DNA of 64,000 nucleotides from an uncultured Prevotella sp. (GTDB lineage: Bacteria; Bacteroidota; Bacteroidia; Bacteroidales; Bacteroidaceae): assembly GCA_944320195.1 (NCBI GenBank), contig CALUGP010000002.1, positions 1 to 64,000 on the forward strand. The letters are read 5' to 3'. Position numbers and translations under genes: made by a program. The notes below the pieces were generated by a model, which was not told the DNA's origin, made no database searches, and saw only the letters and a list, made by a program, of their open reading frames with translations. This document shows, in pieces, positions 59,268 to 64,000 of this stretch (its first letter is position 1; each line of letters opens with the position of its first letter).

Positions 59268-59861
59268 TTATAACTTACTCTGGCCGTTCATGCCCAATTC
59301 CGAGAACATTTTTTCATATTGCAAGGCCTTGTTTTCCACCTTCATCGGGTATGCGCGCGAGCTGCTCGGCATTCTGTAAAGGCGCATGTGGCGGCCTTCG
59401 AAGGTGAAAGGTTCCGACGTTCCCAGCTTGGGAGGGCGCATGCCGAAGTGTGAAGTGAACACGTCTGTGGCTTTCTGGCCGGTGGTCACCACGGCCGCAC
59501 ACGACGGTATGCGGTGCAAAAGGGCGTCAATGTCAGTAGGAGTGACTATCTCGAGGTCTTTGTCTGACGCCGTGTTCTTCGTCCTGCGCACGGCGCAAGC
59601 CGTGTCATACAGGGCAATGCCTTTCTCTGTAAGGAAGGAAACTATCTCCTCACGACGGAACACCGCCCTGTCTTTGTCGACGAAATGCTCCTTGTCTGCA
59701 AAGAACACTATGCCGAATATGCGCCACATGTCGTTAATGAAGTTGGGATAAAAGAAGTCCATGCACCAACGGCGGCGCGACGGCGGAAAGCTGCCGAGCA
59801 TGAGAATGCGCGTGTTTTCGGGAAGAAAGGGCTGCAGAGGATGTTGCTCCACTTCGTTCAT
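59268..59861 (-). CDS. uracil-DNA-glycosylase-family protein (DNA-deoxyinosine glycosylase-like)
   Basis: 197 residues. The motif LMLGSFPPS near residue 20 corresponds to the catalytic-water loop of the UDG superfamily; later blocks include FYPNFINDMWRIFG, ALYDTACAVRRTKNTASD and PSSSRAYPM. It matches the small Bacteroidota DNA-deoxyinosine/mismatch uracil glycosylase group and would remove deaminated bases. Its start overlaps the nuclease gene's stop as ATGA. Confidence 0.85.
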   Translation of the reverse strand: MNEVEQHPLQPFLPENTRILMLGSFPPSRRRWCMDFFYPNFINDMWRIFGIVFFADKEHFVDKDRAVFRREEIVSFLTEKGIALYDTACAVRRTKNTASDKDLEIVTPTDIDALLHRIPSCAAVVTTGQKATDVFTSHFGMRPPKLGTSEPFTFEGRHMRLYRMPSSSRAYPMKVENKALQYEKMFSELGMNGQSKL

Positions 59862-60907
59862 CTCTGTTCCTTTACAAGGTAAACGATTACGGGAAGGTGG
59901 TCGCTGTATCCGTCGAGCCAGGCTCCGCCAGAGTGGGTACGCTTCGGCGTGCCCTTGTAACGGCCCTCGTTGTTCATGAGATAGTCGCGGCGGAATATCT
60001 GGTTGCGCCAGAACTTTAGCGTGGAAAAGTCTTTCTTGCCGTCCTTGTCGATCATGTTCGGCGTGAGGACTATCTGGTCAAAAAGGTTCCACGAGCCTTG
60101 ATACGACAATGTGCCCTGTCCCTGCTTGGCCAGAAGGTTGTACCAGGGATTGTACATGTCGCCGTCGCCCACCTTGTCCTTGTCGGGCAACGCGCGCAGG
60201 ACATCCTTCATGCTCTTGTTCGTAGGGTCGTCGTTCATGTCGCCCATGACCATCACCTTCATTGCCGGATTGGCGTTCAAGAGCGAGTCCTTGATCGCCT
60301 TCACCTGCCTGGCGGCGTGTTCGCGGTAAGAAGAGCCGGCCGCACGGCTGGGCCAGTGGCACACTATAACGGCCACCTTGTCGCCGGCCATCTCGCCGGT
60401 GACGGTGAGGAAGCCGCGCGTTGCGTAAAAGTCTTTCATCGACTCATTGGGAACGTATGGCAGGAGCTTTACCGTCTCCACCTTGAACAGGGCCGGATTG
60501 TACAGCATGGCGCAGTCTATTCCGCGCTTGTCGGGGCCTTCCACGTGTACATATTTATATCCGCGCTCACGCAAGGGCTCTTGGGCGGTGAGGTCGTCGA
60601 GCACCTTTGAGTTCTCGACTTCAGACAGTCCGATGACGGCACAGCCCACTCCTGGCAGCACATCCGTGCCCATGTCGGCCAGCACACGCGCCATGTTGCG
60701 CAGCTTGTGTGTGTACTTCAGCCCGTCCCAGCGGTAGGAACCGCCGGGCAGGAACTCATAGTCGTTCTTGCCCTCGTCATGGCACGTGTCGAATAGGTTT
60801 TCCTGATTGTAAAAGCCTACGGCGTAAACCGAATACTTCTTTTCAGCCATACCGCATACTGCCACAAGTGAAAACGACAGTATGAAAAACAAAACGAGTT
60901 TCTTCAT
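59858..60907 (-). CDS. secreted endonuclease/exonuclease/phosphatase-family protein
   Basis: 349 residues with a signal peptide (LVLFFILSFSLVAVCGMA). EEP-fold motifs are in order: FYNQENLFD, GLSEVEN (metal Glu), HWPSR, MGDMNDDP and the final SDHLPV with the catalytic Asp-His pair. It would act outside the cytoplasm on nucleic acid or a phospholipid/phosphosugar. It is first of an operon with a DNA glycosylase and udk, which favours a nucleic-acid substrate. Confidence 0.9.
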   Translation of the reverse strand: MKKLVLFFILSFSLVAVCGMAEKKYSVYAVGFYNQENLFDTCHDEGKNDYEFLPGGSYRWDGLKYTHKLRNMARVLADMGTDVLPGVGCAVIGLSEVENSKVLDDLTAQEPLRERGYKYVHVEGPDKRGIDCAMLYNPALFKVETVKLLPYVPNESMKDFYATRGFLTVTGEMAGDKVAVIVCHWPSRAAGSSYREHAARQVKAIKDSLLNANPAMKVMVMGDMNDDPTNKSMKDVLRALPDKDKVGDGDMYNPWYNLLAKQGQGTLSYQGSWNLFDQIVLTPNMIDKDGKKDFSTLKFWRNQIFRRDYLMNNEGRYKGTPKRTHSGGAWLDGYSDHLPVIVYLVKEQR

Positions 60908-60993
60908 GATGATGTGTTCTTAGCAATGAAAGTTTCACGACCGGCACGGCAAGCCGTCTTGCCCCACCTGGCCGGACGCGGCGTATCTGTCTG

Positions 60994-61023
60994 CAAAGAT
61001 AGTGCAAGTAAGGCGAACTGCAA
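60994..61023 (-). promoter_or_regulatory. promoter of the EEP/glycosylase/udk operon
   Basis: On the minus strand TTG (61021-61023), 19 bp, TATCTTTG (60994-61001). The leader to the ATG at 60907 is about 80 nt. Confidence 0.7.
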
Positions 61024-61161
61024 AATAAAAGCTGCCTTTTGTCATTAAAAACAGCGGCGAAGCACGCCGGAGAACATGCCGGAACATGCCAGGGAACATG
61101 CCTGTAGCGACCGCCGGCACGACACTGCGCCAAAGCCTGCGTGACGCGCCATGACCGCCAG

Positions 61162-61255
61162 ATTTGCAAAAGACGGCAAAACGCATTGCAAAAGACGGCA
61201 AAACGCACGGCAAAAGAGGCTCTTTTGCAGGCTAAAAGACGGCCTTTTGCAAAAC
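61162..61255. repeat. GGCCGTC repeat cluster i
   Basis: Units TTTGCAAAAGACGGCAAAACGC (twice in similar form), GCAAAAGAGGCTCTTTTGC and CTAAAAGACGGCCTTTTGC. It lies downstream of the WecA-like gene and upstream of the nuclease promoter. Confidence 0.8.
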
Positions 61256-61273
61256 AGCAGGCAAAGAGCCTCC

Positions 61274-62374
61274 TCAACACCGGCCGCAAGCGGCTTCCCT
61301 GAGGCGGACAAAGCGGTTGAGAATAAGGTTGAAAACGACGTAGACAAGCACGTCGATGAAGAAAACGAATGTGTTGGCCATAACCTGAAGCAACGCCAGA
61401 TTGAGCGCGATGTAAGCCACGGCCAGACTGACTATGCACGCCAACGCGCCATGCTGTGACAGCCCCGCACGCATGAGCTTATGATGAATGTGCCTCTTGT
61501 CGGCCTTGAAGGGCGACACGCCGTGGCTTATGCGGACGACAGAAACTCTCACGGCGTCAAACACGGGGACTACCAACAGCGTGAACGGAACGATGAAGTC
61601 AAAACGCCGGAGAAGTATCACGCTGTCATTGTTCATCGAGTATTTCACGCACAGCACTCCAAGAATGAACCCCAACGTAAGGCTGCCGGCATCGCCCATG
61701 AATATCTTTCTGTTCCTTGAAACATCGCCGAAAAGATTGAAATAGAGAAATGCCAGGAGCACGCCGATAATGCCCGATATGAGAATTGCATACGACCATA
61801 TGCCCTGAACGGCGAAAATGTATGCAAAACCGGCAAACGCCACGATGGAAAGACTTGCCGCCAGACCGTCGATGCCGTCGATAAGATTGACGGCGTTGTC
61901 GATGAACACTATCGCAAGAACCGTCAACGGCAGCCCCACGGCATAGGGAACGCCGTGTATGCCCATGAAGCCGTAGAAGTCGTTTAAGTAAAGATTGGCA
62001 AGCGGAAGAAGGCACGCCGCAACCATCTGCACGGCAAACTTTACCCGTGCCGACAGCCCGAGCACGTCGTCGACAATACCCGTGACATAGACGAGCAGTA
62101 TGCCTATAAGGAAATAAAAGCTCCAGATGTTTATCGAAATAAGCTTATGCGTGGAATTGATGGCAGCCAAAGCCACGGCAAAAGAAATGAACATGCTGGG
62201 CATGAAGGCTATTCCGCCCAGGCGCGGCACGGCATTCTTGTGCACCTTGCGGGCGTTGGGCATGTCGTAAAGATGCTTTGCCTTGCAGAAGTTGAGGATT
62301 ACAGGGATGAAGACGAAGCCGCACGCGGCGCTTAAGACAAACACCCCGACCATCCAAAAAACATATATGTCCAT
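61274..62374 (-). CDS. undecaprenyl-phosphate GlcNAc-1-phosphate transferase-like (WecA/MraY family)
   Basis: 366 residues with about 11 membrane segments. Family motifs: PNARKVHKNAVPRLGGIA, IVDDVLGL (magnesium site), DNAVNLIDGIDGLAA, MGDAGSLTLGF and HIHHKLMRAGLSQ (the HIHH-type loop of WecA). It would transfer HexNAc-1-phosphate to undecaprenyl phosphate to start LPS O-chain, capsule or other surface glycan. It is not next to the capsule operon. MraY itself is excluded by the HIHH motif. Confidence 0.92.
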   Translation of the reverse strand: MDIYVFWMVGVFVLSAACGFVFIPVILNFCKAKHLYDMPNARKVHKNAVPRLGGIAFMPSMFISFAVALAAINSTHKLISINIWSFYFLIGILLVYVTGIVDDVLGLSARVKFAVQMVAACLLPLANLYLNDFYGFMGIHGVPYAVGLPLTVLAIVFIDNAVNLIDGIDGLAASLSIVAFAGFAYIFAVQGIWSYAILISGIIGVLLAFLYFNLFGDVSRNRKIFMGDAGSLTLGFILGVLCVKYSMNNDSVILLRRFDFIVPFTLLVVPVFDAVRVSVVRISHGVSPFKADKRHIHHKLMRAGLSQHGALACIVSLAVAYIALNLALLQVMANTFVFFIDVLVYVVFNLILNRFVRLREAACGRC

Positions 62375-62669
62375 ACTGATTCAAACGACATTGTTACAAT
62401 ACAATTAACCGCCAACCACCCAAAATATTGCACAATGACACATAAATTAATCACAGCCGCGACGGCAAGACACGCCCAACCATACAGGAACGGAACGCCC
62501 CGCGTGCAACAAAAGCGCACGACGGCACGCGACGACGGCGCCACAAGACACACCAAACCGCCTACGGCTTTACGGCACGCAGGCGGCTATGGCCACATTG
62601 ATATCTGGTATTTAAATGTCCTGAGGACAAGCCAGGCCGCTGTGTCACGGCCCGGCCGCATTTTACATG
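62375..62669. other. gap between the WecA-like gene and GH43
   Basis: 295 bp with no gene, clear hairpin or full promoter that I can support. The sequence is of mixed composition, with AT-rich DNA near the WecA start. Confidence 0.5.
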
Positions 62670-64000
62670 CTACTTGGACGAAGCGTAAAGGGCTATCGTC
62701 GTGCCGGTAAACCCACCGGCATTCTTGGTAGAGAGATAACCGGCGTCAACGCCCTTCACGACAGGAAGCCACTTGCCTTCGCCTTTCGCGTAATAAAAGT
62801 CGAAGTCAAGACCGTTGGAAACTATCTTCAAACGGATGTCGTTGTCGCCATTACCTATCGGCGAGGATGCCACGCTTTCCTCCTTGCCTTCCTCGCCGAC
62901 ACGTATCATCTGCACCTGTCTGCCATTGTCGGTCATGGCAACACAGAGCATGTACTGGTGCGTCTCGTCCTTGAAAAGCACGAGGCCGGCCTTCTCGCCC
63001 GCCTTCACGGGACTGAAGTCGAGACGTGTCTCGCACTCGAACTTGTGATGGCTGATGCGGCGTGCGAGGAACGACGGCACCTTCTTCTCTGAAGACTTGA
63101 CATCAGCGCACTTCATTGTGAGATATCCGGCATTGGCCGTCAGCGAAGCCAGATGGTCGACCGGGCCGCGCAAAGAGAACCACTCGATGGGCAGTTTGCT
63201 CTCGCTGAAGTCGTCACGGTAAGAGAAATTGCCGAAAGTAACGTCGTTTCCGCGCTTGGCTCCCTTGACTTTTGAAATGAGTGGCACGGTCTCGTCACCC
63301 TCGGTCATGTACGGGAAGCCGTCGCTGTTCCACCTAACCGGCATAAGGAAAGTCTCTCGGCCAAGGTTCTCAAACTTGCCATCACAGGGACGGCAGGCAA
63401 GAAACACGGCGTACCAGTCGCCATCTGGCGTGTCTACCAAGTCCGCATGGCCCGCACATGTCACAGGATTGGGACGGTCGGCAGGCAAGTGACGCTGTGT
63501 AAGTATCGGGTTTTGCTTGGCCGGAACAAACGGGCCGAAGGGGCTGTCGCTCCTGAATATCACCTCCGAATGCCAGTCACTGGTTCCTCCCTCCGCATCC
63601 ATGAGATAATACTTGCCCTTTATTTTGTACATGTGGGGGCCTTCAATCCATATGGGCTTGTCCTCGGGATGCACGCCCTTGTTGACGAGCACCTTGGTTG
63701 GACCTAGGGTCTTGTCCGTCTTTACGTCGAACTCGCGCACACGGATTGTCCTATGCCCGTCATACTCGGCAGGCCCTTCAGGCTCGTCATTGTTGACGAT
63801 GTAAGCCTTGCCGTCATCATCAAAGAAGAACGACGGGTCTATTCCGCCTACATCCGTAAGGCGTATCGGCTCTGACCATTCGCCAAGCGGATCCTTAGTC
63901 TTCACAAAGAAGTTGCCCCAGCCGACGTTTGTCGTAATCATGTAGAACGTCTTATTATGGGGATTGTAAGATATCGCGGGGGCGAAAATGCCCTGAGACA
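62670..64000 (-). CDS. glycoside hydrolase family 43 protein, 5' end outside the window
   Basis: 443 residues visible; the frame is open to the window edge (SQGIFAPAISYNPHNKTFYM precedes the first internal Met), so the start and N-terminal Asp region are missing. The five-bladed beta-propeller is seen in GGIDPSFFFDDDGKAYIV, WIEGPHMYKIKGKYYLM (the catalytic-acid Glu is likely in EGP) and CAGHADLVDTPDGDWY. A C-terminal concanavalin-like domain (about the last 190 residues) is typical of beta-xylosidase/arabinofuranosidase GH43 enzymes. Plant-glycan breakdown is likely. Confidence 0.92.
   Translation of the reverse strand, partial: SQGIFAPAISYNPHNKTFYMITTNVGWGNFFVKTKDPLGEWSEPIRLTDVGGIDPSFFFDDDGKAYIVNNDEPEGPAEYDGHRTIRVREFDVKTDKTLGPTKVLVNKGVHPEDKPIWIEGPHMYKIKGKYYLMDAEGGTSDWHSEVIFRSDSPFGPFVPAKQNPILTQRHLPADRPNPVTCAGHADLVDTPDGDWYAVFLACRPCDGKFENLGRETFLMPVRWNSDGFPYMTEGDETVPLISKVKGAKRGNDVTFGNFSYRDDFSESKLPIEWFSLRGPVDHLASLTANAGYLTMKCADVKSSEKKVPSFLARRISHHKFECETRLDFSPVKAGEKAGLVLFKDETHQYMLCVAMTDNGRQVQMIRVGEEGKEESVASSPIGNGDNDIRLKIVSNGLDFDFYYAKGEGKWLPVVKGVDAGYLSTKNAGGFTGTTIALYASSK

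Overview
The window looks like a chromosomal segment of a Bacteroidota bacterium, most likely Prevotella in the broad sense (Prevotellaceae). The support is family content: fimbrillin-type lipoproteins, an ECF sigma/DUF4252 operon, SLBB-type capsule export, the sigma-54 regulator/LptE/TPR/SecG cluster, DUF4369, DUF4837, DUF5689 and DUF6359 lipoproteins, and a uroporphyrin-free, Bacteroidota-style long urocanate hydratase. Promoters also fit: a TTG box, 18-20 bp, then TAnnTTTG, with few Shine-Dalgarno sequences. I saw no phage, plasmid, IS transposase gene or CRISPR array.

Layout. 1-6 kb: a surface lipoprotein, mfd and an MBL-fold hydrolase. 6-8.5 kb: an ECF sigma factor, a putative anti-sigma factor and three DUF4252-type secreted proteins. 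9.1-12 kb: a three-gene fimbrial lipoprotein operon with a distant promoter. 13-16 kb: tRNA-His, secG, a TPR-like protein, lptE and a sigma-54 activator. 16.2-20.5 kb: flippase-like membrane protein, pdxA, DUF4837 and rlmN. 21-30.3 kb: a compact Wzx/Wzy-type capsule operon. 31-37 kb: polyprenol-phosphate sugar synthase, plsC, metallophosphoesterase, pyrC, DUF4369, a membrane protein and an FtsB/DivIC-like protein. 37.6-44.2 kb: the histidine utilisation operon ftcD-hutU-hutH-hutI. 44.3-47.7 kb: an unknown secreted protein, a Wzi-family porin and a small lipoprotein. 47.8-50.7 kb: asnA and dnaX. 51-55.9 kb: a TonB-dependent receptor/DUF5689/DUF6359 operon. 56.3-64 kb: a basic secreted protein, a phosphatase, a DUF308 membrane protein, an EEP nuclease/DNA glycosylase/udk operon, a WecA-like transferase and the 3' part of a GH43 gene.

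The most striking feature is a dense set of intergenic repeats. There are nine clusters of short units built on AAAGGCCGTC and its complement. Three copies of a small TIR-bounded element (GGTTCATCCGC ends) each abut one of those clusters, and one copy looks like an empty version of another. ATTCCGC/GCGGAAT palindromic units occur in paired and solo form, and a second MITE-like element has TAACGTGA(A/G)TTCGGCATAA ends. Long AT-rich inverted repeats (AATTAAGAATTAAGAG or GTGAAGAGTGAAGAA type) sit at convergent gene ends and supply stop codons. One of these lies in frame inside mfd.

The best candidates for follow-up biology are the TonB receptor/DUF5689/DUF6359 operon, the DUF4252 sigma operon with its ECF-like promoter, and the fimbrial operon, whose promoter is preceded by a tandem 22-bp repeat and followed by a leader of about 400 nt. 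All functional calls are from reading the sequence; no database search was run.
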